From JBIOHJ01 sp044448905 (GTDB taxonomy: Bacteria > Bacteroidota > Bacteroidia > AKYH767-A > OLB10), in contig JBIOHJ010000020.1 of NCBI GenBank assembly GCA_044448905.1, positions 1 to 31,284 on the forward strand: 31,284 nt of DNA, read 5' to 3'. The notes beneath the pieces were generated by a model. It saw only the letters and a list, made by a program, of their open reading frames with translations, did not search any database and was not told the DNA's origin. Below, one piece after another: positions 23,310 to 31,056 of this stretch. Numbering within the stretch: position 1 is the stretch's first letter; the number at the start of each line of letters is the position of its first letter. The translations under genes and the position numbers were made by a program.

Positions 23310-24042
23310 TGCTGTGAACGGCTTTTGAAATTTTTGCGATAAGCGAAAAATCTTTTTCAATTGAGTTTCCAACTACAATAATATCAGCGCCTGCATTGCA
23401 TAAAGCAGCTGCTTTTTCAGCAGTGAGGATTCCGCCACCTACGATTAACGGTATTGAGATATTTTTCCGCACACTCGAAATCATTTTTTCGTTAACCGGG
23501 TTTAATGCACCACTACCGGCATCCATAAAAATCATTTTCATGCCGAGCATTTCTCCGGCTAACGCTGTGCATACGCCAATTTCAATTTTTTGGGAAGGAA
23601 TCGGGCGCGTGTTGCTCATGTATTGAACGGCAGTAAAGTTTCCTCCCTCAATTAACATATACCCAGTGGCGATGGTCTCGAGTTTTATTTCACGGAGCAT
23701 GGGTGCTGCTATTACATGGTTGCCGATAAGCAAATCCGGGTTGCGCCCCGAAATAAGGGAAAGAAAAAGAATGGCATCGGCATTTTTATCTATCTGCACA
23801 GTACTTCCGGGAAAAAGAACAACAGGCAGGCTGCAATTTTTCTTTAATGTTTTTACGCAATTGGTTAAATTGCCATTGGTGAGCAAACTTCCACCAACAA
23901 ATAAATAATCAACCTGGGCTGATTCGGCAATTTGTGCGATTTCTTTGGTGGATTTACCGGTCGATTTATCAGGGTCAACCAAAACAGCAAATTGTTTTTT
24001 ACCTGCTTTGCGTTTTTTTTCTATTTCAGTGTAAACATTCAT
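23299..24042 (-). CDS. Geranylgeranylglyceryl phosphate synthase family protein (GGGPS/PcrB)
   Basis: Members of this TIM-barrel family join a polyprenyl diphosphate to glycerol 1-phosphate, the first step of archaeal ether lipids. Bacterial members in the Bacteroidota have shown this activity in vitro, but their cell role is unclear. The 247-residue product has FAVLVDPDKS near the start and DYLFVGGSLLTNG. It continues with LFPGSTVQI, ILFLSLISGRNPDLLIG, TGYMLIEGG, MIFMDAGSGALNPV and the phosphate-binding IVGGGILTAEKA and IIVVGNSIEKD. The ATG at 24042 is chosen over an upstream in-frame start at 24102, which would lie within the PPTase gene. It follows the PPTase gene by 16 bases. Confidence 0.92.
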   Translation of the reverse strand: MNVYTEIEKKRKAGKKQFAVLVDPDKSTGKSTKEIAQIAESAQVDYLFVGGSLLTNGNLTNCVKTLKKNCSLPVVLFPGSTVQIDKNADAILFLSLISGRNPDLLIGNHVIAAPMLREIKLETIATGYMLIEGGNFTAVQYMSNTRPIPSQKIEIGVCTALAGEMLGMKMIFMDAGSGALNPVNEKMISSVRKNISIPLIVGGGILTAEKAAALCNAGADIIVVGNSIEKDFSLIAKISKAVHSIRL

Positions 24043-24058
24043 AACAATGAACCTGCAT

Positions 24059-24718
24059 TCAGTTTTGGGAAATTGAAACCTGGTTTGCAATTCCGTAAAC
24101 AAGCATTAGCTTACCCAGATTTTCCCAAAACACCGGGTACTCGCAGGATATTTTGCTTTTTTTAAGTGTAACGAAGGTTGCGCCTTCTTTTGCATAATCA
24201 AATTCTCTCACTTCAAGCATTTCTTTAAAATCAATTCCGCCTTTTGAGTAAATCTTATACGCGCATTCTTTGGCCCCCCAGATTATGTAAAGTTGCTCGC
24301 GGTTGTTTTTTTTCTTCATCCATTTCATTTCTGCTTTGCTTAAAAAACGTGAACTTAATTTTTTAATCCTTGGCAAAATCATTTCTAAATCCACTCCTAC
24401 CACATAGGCATCGTGCAAAAAAACAGCAATAAACTGCCCGGTATGGGAAATCGAAATATGCCTAGCCGTATCTTTCAAATGCGGTTTCCCGAATTCGTCC
24501 TTAATCAATTCAACAAACAGTTCGTTATTTTTAACCATTTTTTTAAGTAGAATTCTTACAGCAACATATTCGAGCTTTCGTTTTTGAGTTTTTATTTCAC
24601 CAACAAAAATATCATTCTTTGCCTCATATATTTCTAAAAGCTCTTCTAACGATTCGGTGATTTTCCAAATGCACAGTTGCGAATTCCTGCCAAAGTCTTT
24701 TTCGTAATAAAGGGGCAT
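24059..24718 (-). CDS. 4'-phosphopantetheinyl transferase superfamily protein
   Basis: This family moves phosphopantetheine from coenzyme A onto a serine of carrier proteins. The 219-residue product has GKPHL, the ISISHTGQFIAVFL motif, VGVDLE (magnesium site) and WGAKECAYKIYSKGG. These are the standard Sfp/HetI-type elements in their usual order. Length fits the Sfp-like group rather than AcpS. The carrier protein is not in the window. It is the first gene of a probable two-gene unit with GGGPS and is divergent from the S-adenosylhomocysteine hydrolase gene. A period-7 repeat fills the divergent space. Confidence 0.93.
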   Translation of the reverse strand: MPLYYEKDFGRNSQLCIWKITESLEELLEIYEAKNDIFVGEIKTQKRKLEYVAVRILLKKMVKNNELFVELIKDEFGKPHLKDTARHISISHTGQFIAVFLHDAYVVGVDLEMILPRIKKLSSRFLSKAEMKWMKKKNNREQLYIIWGAKECAYKIYSKGGIDFKEMLEVREFDYAKEGATFVTLKKSKISCEYPVFWENLGKLMLVYGIANQVSISQN

Positions 24719-24721
24719 TTT

Positions 24722-24756
24722 CTGATTGATAGCTGTTGATTGTAGATTGGTGATTG
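24722..24756. repeat. Five degenerate tandem heptamers (nnGATTG)
   Basis: Units CTGATTG, ATAGCTG, TTGATTG, TAGATTG and GTGATTG follow one another without gaps. They lie directly after the PPTase start codon (reading leftward) and before the sahH promoter. Confidence 0.85.
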
Positions 24757-24757
24757 A

Positions 24758-24784
24758 TTGGTAGGCTTCTTTTTTTTAAATTTG
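24758..24784 (+). promoter_or_regulatory. Candidate promoter of S-adenosylhomocysteine hydrolase
   Basis: TTG (24758-24760) is followed after 16 bases by TAAATTTG (24777-24784), an exact TAnnTTTG box. The box ends 16 bases before the ATG. The spacer is a little short for the consensus. Confidence 0.5.
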
Positions 24785-24800
24785 CACAAAAATCAATAAA

Positions 24801-26120
24801 ATGTCGAATATAACCGTAGAAAAACACGTGAAATACAAAGTAAAAGACATTTCTTTAGCTGAATGGGGCAGAAAAGAAATCAAATTAGCCGAACAGGAAA
24901 TGCCGGGCTTGATGGCATTACGCGATGAATTCGGGAAAACCAAACCCCTTAAAGGCGCACGTATTGCCGGCTGCCTGCACATGACCATTCAAACAGCTGT
25001 TTTGATTGAAACATTGAAAGAACTTGGCGCTGAAGTAACGTGGTCGAGCTGCAATATTTTCAGCACGCAGGACCATGCCGCTGCGGCTGTGGCTGCTGCC
25101 GGAACTTCGGTATATGCATGGAAAGGAATGAATGATGAAGAATTTGACTGGTGCATTGAACAGACTTTGTTTTTTGGCGAGGAAAGAAAGCCTTTGACCT
25201 TGATTCTGGATGATGGCGGTGATTTAACCAATATGGTTTTTGATAAATATCCCGAACTGATTTCAGGCATTAAAGGATTGAGCGAAGAAACCACTACCGG
25301 TGTGCATCGCCTTTATGAACGGATGCAGAAAGGAACACTTCCTATTCCTGCCATTAATGTGAATGATTCGGTTACCAAATCGAAATTTGATAACAAGTAT
25401 GGCTGCCGTGAATCGTTGGTTGATGCAATAAGACGTGCAACTGATTTAATGCTTGCGGGTAAGGTGGCAATTGTAGCCGGCTTTGGCGATGTGGGCAAGG
25501 GTTCGGCCGAATCGTTAAAGGAAGCCAAGGTGCGTGTCATTATTACCGAAATTGATCCTATCTGCGCTTTGCAGGCTGCAATGGAAGGTTATGAGGTGAA
25601 AAAAATGGATGATGCAGTTAAGGAAGCCGACATTATTGTAACCGCAACGGGCAACTTTAATATTATAAGTGAACGTCATTTCAAAACCATGAAACATAAT
25701 GCCATTGTTTGTAACATCGGGCATTTTGATAATGAAATTGACATGGCATGGCTGAATGCCAATTATGGTAAAACAAAAGATACAATTAAACCGCAGGTTG
25801 ATAAATATTCCATTGATGGAAAAGACATTATTGTTTTAGCCGAAGGGCGTTTGGTAAACCTGGGTTGTGCTATGGGACACCCTTCGTTTGTTATGAGCAA
25901 TTCCTTTACCAATCAAACACTGGCGCAAATTGAGCTTTGGACTAATGCGGGCAAGTATGAAAACAAAGTTTATACTTTACCAAAACATTTGGATGAAAAA
26001 GTGGCGCGCCTGCATCTTAAAAAAATAGGGGTTGAGCTTGACTCGTTAACCGATGAACAGGCAAAATATATTGGTGTGCAAAAGAACGGTCCCTTTAAGC
26101 CGGATTATTACAGGTATTGA
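24801..26120 (+). CDS. ahcY: Adenosylhomocysteinase (S-adenosylhomocysteine hydrolase)
   Basis: This enzyme splits S-adenosylhomocysteine, the by-product of methyl transfer, to adenosine and homocysteine with bound NAD. The 439-residue product has GCLHMTIQTAVLIETL, SSCNIFSTQDHAAAAVAAAG and DDGGDLTNMV in the substrate part. The NAD-binding GKVAIVAGFGDVGKGSAESL and NIGHFDNEIDM come next. It ends with KNGPFKPDYYRY, the expected C-terminus that completes the neighbouring subunit's NAD site. Length and order are standard. It converges on the flavoprotein gene with a 13-base gap. Confidence 0.98.
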   Translation: MSNITVEKHVKYKVKDISLAEWGRKEIKLAEQEMPGLMALRDEFGKTKPLKGARIAGCLHMTIQTAVLIETLKELGAEVTWSSCNIFSTQDHAAAAVAAAGTSVYAWKGMNDEEFDWCIEQTLFFGEERKPLTLILDDGGDLTNMVFDKYPELISGIKGLSEETTTGVHRLYERMQKGTLPIPAINVNDSVTKSKFDNKYGCRESLVDAIRRATDLMLAGKVAIVAGFGDVGKGSAESLKEAKVRVIITEIDPICALQAAMEGYEVKKMDDAVKEADIIVTATGNFNIISERHFKTMKHNAIVCNIGHFDNEIDMAWLNANYGKTKDTIKPQVDKYSIDGKDIIVLAEGRLVNLGCAMGHPSFVMSNSFTNQTLAQIELWTNAGKYENKVYTLPKHLDEKVARLHLKKIGVELDSLTDEQAKYIGVQKNGPFKPDYYRY

Positions 26121-26133
26121 ATACACTGATTCC

Positions 26134-27291
26134 TTAAAACATTTTCTGCATTCTTTTCTTCACCCAATTATTTTTTGCAGCAAGAGTAACCGCAGCGTTA
26201 GCCAGCCAGGGACGGTTGCCAATGAGGCGTTGAATTAAATATTTTGTTTTTAATTCTTTGCCAATAAGGCGGAAAAGAGCCGAGCCATACCCGCTCATAA
26301 AATTTTCTGAAAAATTATTTTGCTCAAAACATTTAATGGCTTGCTCCGCTGCCAACTTGCCGCTGAGCATGGCATTGCCTATACCCTCGCCTGTTGCGGG
26401 GTCAATAAGCGAAGCGGCATCGCCACACAGCATAAACCGACTGCCCGAAATCTTTACCCTGCGCGAACCCATTGGCAAGCCAAAGCCGGTAATCTCATCC
26501 AATGGTTGCGCATGTTTAAATCGGATGGAAAGCGCGGGGTGGTTTGTAATAATATCGGTTAAACTTTTGCGGAGGTTTATTTTATGTTTAGAAATATTTT
26601 CGCTCAGCATGCCGAAGCCTACGTTAGCAGTTTTATTCAGCAGCGGAAAAATCCAGAAATAAGCGGCAGGGTACTCTTTGAGCAAATGAATTTCCATGAC
26701 ATCATTGGCCGTATCAGCAATGTTTTTGTAATAAGCTCGCACCGCACCCGTATAATGTCTGGGATCCATTTTGGCTGCAATAAGTTTTTTTTCAATGATG
26801 GAATGTGCGCCATCGCAACCTATAACGAGTTTTGCGCGGAAGGAAATATTCTTTTCGGTGACGATTTCAACTTCTTCTTTCCCCATTATCACATCTGCTA
26901 CGGCATGATTCTCCAGAAAAACTGCTTTTGAAATTTTTTTCATTACCTCAGCCATTCTGTTATCAAAATCGAGCCGAGTGGAGATGTATCCCTCCAGAGT
27001 AAAAAAAATATCAATGTATTTAAGATTAGGGGCAACTACGCGGCAACCGCGAACATTTACCTTCTTTTCAAAAGATTTTATTTCATCGGCAATTTCAGGT
27101 GAAATGGATTTTAAAACTTTAGGAACTCGCGATGGAATAGCATCCCCACACACCTTATCGCGTGGAAACTGATGCTTATCTAAGACCGCAACTTTTAATC
27201 CTGAATCTTTTAACGCAAGCGCACAGGCTGTTCCGGCCGGACCGGAGCCAACAATAACGACATCATAAAAATTGTGTGAGATTGAATTAAT
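26134..27291 (-). CDS. Geranylgeranyl reductase family FAD-dependent oxidoreductase, non-canonical start
   Basis: The frame encodes an FAD protein of the geranylgeranyl reductase / p-hydroxybenzoate hydroxylase fold. The N-terminal dinucleotide motif YDVVIVGSGPAGTACALAL and the following FPRDKVCGDAI lie upstream of the first in-frame ATG/GTG/TTG, a GTG at 27153. A start there would delete the FAD site. The frame stays open back to a stop at 27319-27321, and no ATG, GTG or TTG occurs in the extension. I place the start at ATT 27291 (385 residues); ATC 27282 is equally possible, as is a sequence error. Later motifs are VIGCDGAHSIIEKKL and FMLCGDAASLIDPATGEGIGNAMLSG. The family saturates prenyl chains or oxidises similar substrates; the actual substrate is unknown. 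It follows sodA in the same direction. Confidence 0.75.
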   Translation of the reverse strand: MNSISHNFYDVVIVGSGPAGTACALALKDSGLKVAVLDKHQFPRDKVCGDAIPSRVPKVLKSISPEIADEIKSFEKKVNVRGCRVVAPNLKYIDIFFTLEGYISTRLDFDNRMAEVMKKISKAVFLENHAVADVIMGKEEVEIVTEKNISFRAKLVIGCDGAHSIIEKKLIAAKMDPRHYTGAVRAYYKNIADTANDVMEIHLLKEYPAAYFWIFPLLNKTANVGFGMLSENISKHKINLRKSLTDIITNHPALSIRFKHAQPLDEITGFGLPMGSRRVKISGSRFMLCGDAASLIDPATGEGIGNAMLSGKLAAEQAIKCFEQNNFSENFMSGYGSALFRLIGKELKTKYLIQRLIGNRPWLANAAVTLAAKNNWVKKRMQKMF

Positions 27292-27325
27292 CGGATTAAA
27301 GTTTGGAGTCTGATGTTTTTAACTG

Positions 27326-27346
27326 TAAACTCTAAACTGTAAACTG
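27326..27346. repeat. Three tandem heptamers (TAAACTC / TAAACTG)
   Basis: Three units of seven bases follow head to tail in the short space between sodA and the flavoprotein gene, immediately next to the sodA stop codon. They differ at one base only. Confidence 0.85.
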
Positions 27347-27349
27347 CTT

Positions 27350-27952
27350 TCACATCGCAAACCTTTTAGACGCTTCGTTCCAGTTAACCGCATTCCACCA
27401 GGCGGCAATATAATCAGGTCTGCGGTTTTGGTAGTTGAGATAATAAGCATGCTCCCACACATCACAACCAATAACCGGGAATCCTTTTACTTCGGTAATA
27501 TCCATTAATGGGTTGTCCTGGTTGGGTGTGGAACAAATTTCCAACTTACCTGACGAATTTTTAATGAGCCATGCCCATCCCGAACCAAAACGGGTAACTC
27601 CTGCGTTAGCAAATTTTGTTTTAAATTCATCGAATGAACCAAATGCCGAATTAATTGCATCGGCTAAAGCACCTGAAGGAGCACCCCCGGTACCGGGAGC
27701 CATGATTGTCCAAAACATGGAATGGTTATAATGCCCTCCGCCATTGTTGCGTACGGCTGGCGGATATTTGGAAATGTTCTTGCAAATGTCTTCGATGCTC
27801 ATTTTTTCGGCATCGGAACCGGTAATAGCGTTATTTAAATTGGTTACATAAGCCTGGTGGTGCTTGCCATGATGAATTTCCATGGTGCGTGCGTCAATGT
27901 AAGGTTCCAATGCGTTAGCAGCATAAGGAAGAGCGGGTAGTGTAAATGCCAT
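27350..27952 (-). CDS. sodA: Superoxide dismutase, Fe/Mn type
   Basis: This cytoplasmic enzyme converts superoxide to oxygen and hydrogen peroxide. The 200-residue product has the N-terminal helix LPYAANALEPYIDARTMEIHHGKHHQAYV with metal ligand His27. GGGHYNHSMFW follows with His77, and GCDVWEHAYYLNYQNRRPDYIAAWW provides the remaining Asp and His ligands. The metal (iron, manganese or either) cannot be fixed by eye. The ATG at 27952 is the normal start. A minus-strand TACATTTG box lies 38 bases upstream. It is divergent from a lipoprotein gene. Confidence 0.97.
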   Translation of the reverse strand: MAFTLPALPYAANALEPYIDARTMEIHHGKHHQAYVTNLNNAITGSDAEKMSIEDICKNISKYPPAVRNNGGGHYNHSMFWTIMAPGTGGAPSGALADAINSAFGSFDEFKTKFANAGVTRFGSGWAWLIKNSSGKLEICSTPNQDNPLMDITEVKGFPVIGCDVWEHAYYLNYQNRRPDYIAAWWNAVNWNEASKRFAM

Positions 27953-27989
27953 TTGATTTATATTTTAGTTTAGAAATTAATTACTTTCG

Positions 27990-27997
27990 CAAATGTA
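27990..27997 (-). promoter_or_regulatory. Candidate -7 box of sodA
   Basis: TACATTTG on the minus strand is an exact TAnnTTTG match and is 38 bases from the sodA ATG. No -33 box is evident. Confidence 0.4.
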
Positions 27998-28029
27998 CAA
28001 ATTGAAATGTTTGTTTAACCTCAATTGTC

Positions 28030-28785
28030 ATGTTTATCATAGAACAAAATGAATTAAAATATCTGCTTGTAGTTCTTCTTCTGCTTTGTACAAGTTCCTG
28101 CTCAAAGAAGGATGAAAATAATATGCCAGCAGATGGATCTTGCTCAGGCTTTTCAGCACCCTCATCGAGCAACAACGGACCGGTTGAAGTTGGACAATCA
28201 ATTCAGCTTATCGCTGATACCGGTGAACCGGGTGTTTCATTTGAATGGACGGGGCCGAATGGATTTGCCTCATCTCAGCAAAGCCCTTCACTGAGCAATG
28301 TCACATTCGTCATGAATGGGTTGTATTATGTAAAAATTGCAAATGCAGAATGTTCCAGTTCAAATTCGTCAACTAAAATTATTATTAATGCTCCCTGCGG
28401 AACGCTTGCCGCAAATACTGCCGTGGTTGGTACGCAAACCTGGAATTTTAATTCGGGTATCACCTGCAATAACGGTGGACCCAATTCGCATTACCTCGTT
28501 AACGGAACGTACGGAAGCAATTTTCTCGATATTAATTTTAATAAATTTGACAAACCAACAGGGTTTACTGTTTTTTCGGTTGACGGAACAGGCAATCCTT
28601 CGTTCGATTCTTCAAAAGTTCAAATGACGGTAAACGAATCGGGAGTTGTTTACAAAGCGGTTGCAGGAAGTGTGTATGTTGGAAACGATAGCGGCATTCT
28701 CACCGCCAGCTTTTGTAATATAACTTTTACCAATAGCTCAAATGGTACATCAAAGACAGTGCGGGCGCGCCTTAGCTGTAATTGA
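28030..28785 (+). CDS. Lipoprotein with an Ig/PKD-like domain, function unknown
   Basis: The 251-residue product has a lipoprotein signal with lipobox CTSSC, so Cys24 is the likely acylated residue. Next to the cysteine come KKDEN residues. Residues about 50-125 resemble an Ig/PKD-like beta-sandwich (VEVGQSIQLIADTGEPGVSFEWTGPNGFASSQQSPSLSNV ... GLYYVKIANAECS), as in many surface proteins of this phylum. The rest is Asn/Ser/Gly-rich beta sequence beginning PCGTLAANTAVVGTQTWNFNSG and ending RARLSCN; I recognise no named domain in it. It is probably anchored to the outer membrane. It is divergent from sodA. Confidence 0.75.
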   Translation: MFIIEQNELKYLLVVLLLLCTSSCSKKDENNMPADGSCSGFSAPSSSNNGPVEVGQSIQLIADTGEPGVSFEWTGPNGFASSQQSPSLSNVTFVMNGLYYVKIANAECSSSNSSTKIIINAPCGTLAANTAVVGTQTWNFNSGITCNNGGPNSHYLVNGTYGSNFLDINFNKFDKPTGFTVFSVDGTGNPSFDSSKVQMTVNESGVVYKAVAGSVYVGNDSGILTASFCNITFTNSSNGTSKTVRARLSCN

Positions 28786-28840
28786 AACAGTGAGAGAAAA
28801 ATATATTTTCTCAAAAACTTTTAAATGTGAATTAAACGGT

Positions 28841-28848
28841 TACCTTTG
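28841..28848 (+). promoter_or_regulatory. Candidate -7 box of the small lipoprotein gene
   Basis: TACCTTTG is an exact TAnnTTTG match, 34 bases before the ATG at 28883. A weak TTTT run lies at about the -33 position. Confidence 0.45.
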
Positions 28849-28882
28849 CGCCCCATAAATCAAAATAAAAATCAACTTAAAA

Positions 28883-29059
28883 ATGAAAAAATTACTCGCT
28901 GTTTTAATGATTGCCGGTTTAACTGGTTTTGCTTCCTGCGGTAGCGGAGAGCAAAAGGCTGATGAAACCACTGCTACTGATACCACAATGGCTGCTCCTG
29001 TTGAAGAAGCTGCACCGGCTGATACTGCTATGATGGCAGATACATCTGTGCATCAGTAA
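28883..29059 (+). CDS. Small (58-residue) lipoprotein, function unknown
   Basis: The product opens MKKLLAVLMIAGLTGFASCGSGEQ. This is a classic lipoprotein signal with Cys19. The mature part is only about 40 residues and is almost wholly Ala, Thr, Asp, Glu, Pro and Met (DETTATDTTMAAPVEEAAPADTAMMADTSV), so it is likely disordered and acidic. A good -7 box before it and a strong terminator after it mark it as a real single-gene unit. Small acidic lipoproteins of this composition are common in the Bacteroidota and are often highly expressed; no function is known to me. Confidence 0.8.
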   Translation: MKKLLAVLMIAGLTGFASCGSGEQKADETTATDTTMAAPVEEAAPADTAMMADTSVHQ

Positions 29060-29084
29060 TCATTAAAATTAAAAAAGATAAAGG

Positions 29085-29116
29085 CCCTCCGTCAAATGAC
29101 GAAGGGTTTTTTATTT
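29085..29116 (+). terminator. Rho-independent terminator, possibly two-way
   Basis: CCCTCCGTCA (29085-29094) and TGACGAAGGG (29097-29106) form a 10-bp stem with one mismatch and a two-base loop, followed by TTTTTTATTT. It ends the small lipoprotein transcript. On the minus strand the same hairpin is followed by CCTTTATCTTTTTT, so it could also end the gene arriving from the right. Confidence 0.85.
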
Positions 29117-29131
29117 ATCAGGCGTTCCGGT

Positions 29132-30706
29132 TTAGCTGACAGGCTCGTAAGGCAGGTTCTTTTTTGACAATCTCTTTTTCACAGTTGATACAAATGAACT
29201 TCCTGAAATCTTGCTTTCTGCCCAACTTATAAAATCGAAATACTCATACACGATTTTTTCAAAAGGGTCTTTTGATAATAAATTCAATTCATTTTTTAAA
29301 GTTGTATAGGATAGTATGGTTTCCTTGTCATTATATGCTTTTTGAATTTTTTTAATGAAGTTAAAAAACACGCTTTCGAACCGGTAAATACGTTTACGTT
29401 TTTCAAGATACCGGAGCGTTGATTTAAAAGCATATGGAATTAGGTCATTATTACCCATCTCAAGATGAATGATAAGGTTCAGAATTTTAGCAAAACAATA
29501 AATATCCATGCTCTCATCGAGCGAAGTATCGTTAAGCAAATGGTTTATCCAGTGAAGGGCTCTTGAAAAATTGCCCACCGCAAAATATACGATAGCAATA
29601 TTGAAATAAAAATAAGCAGCACGCACTTTATTTATTTTGCCACGATATTTCTTCAACCCGTTTTCTATATGCGGAATCAGCTGAATGGCTTTTTCGAACA
29701 TGCCGGTTTGAATAAACACGCTCAGCTCCGCGCTATACGAAGTGGAAAAAAGTTTTATTTCGAGGTCTTCAGTCATTTCACCCGAAAAACTATGTGGTAT
29801 TGATTTTAATTTTTTCAGGTAAACCGGAATCTCCTTAAACTTTCTCAATTGAGTACATACATAAATCATATTGCTCAGCACTGCAAAATATTTGTTGGGC
29901 TCTTCTTTAAAAAAAGTCGAATTACCTTCAATAAGCTTCAGGTGTTTTTTGATATAGTCGTAGCTGCTTTTATAATCGCCAATTCCAAAATAGTATGCCG
30001 TGTAAATATGATAATACAAATAGCGCGTTTCATAGCTGAGCGCTTTGTCTTCGCTTTTTAATAAAGTGGTGTCAATAATATTTTTAAAGCTGGCCAGTTC
30101 TGCGTTGTCTCTTACTTTTCCCTGCTTATTCAGCAACATTATGAGCCGGCTTTTTATATACCAGAATTCGGCATAGTTGGTAATTTTTTCAATCACCAAC
30201 TGATCCTCTTCAAGCAATCGGGTAATGTCTTCAAATGATTTTCCCGAATACGATTCTTTTTCAAGAAGCTTTTTTTCCCACTTAAAGACATCAATTAAAG
30301 CCGGGTATTTTTCATTCTCAACTGCGAGTCGTTTTGCTTTTGCCAGCATTTTATAGCTTTCATCATACAGCGATTTTTTAAAAAGAATTTCGGCAAAATG
30401 CAGCAGCTTGCGTATTTCAACATCGGCCGAACTATCGGCATGAAAAGCATCCAGACTGCGTAATACTGTTTCGTATAAGCGGGCCTTTGCTATTGCGGGT
30501 CGGGTTTGAAAAGTATGCTGCTTAAATAATTTCATCAGCTTTACTTCATCGTATTCAGACTGCGCATCAATTGCTTCAAATAAAATGAGATTATCATTTT
30601 TTTCACCTATCGTATGCCGGGCGGCAAACAGCTTAAAATATCGCTTTTCGGTTCGTGAAAGTGATTTTATCAACCTGAATAAATGATCGGAAGCAGGCTT
30701 AGACAT
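29132..30706 (-). CDS. Conserved Bacteroidota helical-repeat protein, function unknown
   Basis: The 524-residue product has no signal peptide or membrane helix and is probably cytoplasmic. It opens with SDHLFRLIKSLSRTEKRYFKLFAARHTIGEKNDNLILFEAIDAQ. I recall similar proteins in many members of the phylum, always unnamed. The body is alpha-helical with TPR-like pairs, for example LHFAEILFKKSLYDESYKMLAKAKRLA, YYFGIGDYKSSYDYIKKHLKLIE and YFAVGNFSRALHWINHLLND. The N-terminal 80 residues are basic and helical and could bind nucleic acid or protein; that is a guess. The ATG at 30706 is used. Upstream is a 350-base gap and a divergent secreted-protein gene. Confidence 0.75.
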   Translation of the reverse strand: MSKPASDHLFRLIKSLSRTEKRYFKLFAARHTIGEKNDNLILFEAIDAQSEYDEVKLMKLFKQHTFQTRPAIAKARLYETVLRSLDAFHADSSADVEIRKLLHFAEILFKKSLYDESYKMLAKAKRLAVENEKYPALIDVFKWEKKLLEKESYSGKSFEDITRLLEEDQLVIEKITNYAEFWYIKSRLIMLLNKQGKVRDNAELASFKNIIDTTLLKSEDKALSYETRYLYYHIYTAYYFGIGDYKSSYDYIKKHLKLIEGNSTFFKEEPNKYFAVLSNMIYVCTQLRKFKEIPVYLKKLKSIPHSFSGEMTEDLEIKLFSTSYSAELSVFIQTGMFEKAIQLIPHIENGLKKYRGKINKVRAAYFYFNIAIVYFAVGNFSRALHWINHLLNDTSLDESMDIYCFAKILNLIIHLEMGNNDLIPYAFKSTLRYLEKRKRIYRFESVFFNFIKKIQKAYNDKETILSYTTLKNELNLLSKDPFEKIVYEYFDFISWAESKISGSSFVSTVKKRLSKKNLPYEPVS

Positions 30707-31056
30707 GTATACTTATGTCGTTTTTTGTTTTAAAAATATAGTTCGATAATCCACTTATGCAAAGATTCAAAAATTAGTTTACCCTTAGCAACAGGACAAA
30801 CCTGAACCCATCTTTTAACTCTCATAAGGCAATATAACCAGTTTAAAGTTTGATTTTGATTTTCTTTTGATTGACTAAAGTTAATGAAAATATTGGTGTT
30901 TGAAATGTGATTTACGTGTCATTTTTTATGCTCTGAGCAGCGTTTCAGACCTGTATACTTATCTGATATTTTGATTTGGATAATGGAATCCATCACGTCT
31001 AAATTTACGTTCGATTTAAAAAAACAATTGCAGAACCAATCTAAAAACTGTTAATC
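30707..31056. other. 350-base divergent intergenic region with an 11-mer repeated at both ends
   Basis: No gene is seen here. TGTATACTTAT occurs at 30706-30716, over the start codon of the helical-repeat gene, and again in the same orientation at 30952-30962, about 95 bases before the secreted-protein gene. Its core GTATAC is symmetric. No clear TAnnTTTG box was found; TAAATTTA at about 31001-31008 is one base off and would suit the rightward gene. Confidence 0.55.

Noticed and set aside
27350..27352. Possible fusion of sodA with the downstream flavoprotein
   Set aside because: sodA has a normal C-terminus and stop codon, and another in-frame stop lies at 27319-27321 in the flavoprotein frame.
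28797..28815. GAGAAAA...TTTTCTC hairpin as terminator of the 251-residue lipoprotein
   Set aside because: The stem is only seven A/T-rich pairs and is followed by A rather than T, so it is too weak to claim.
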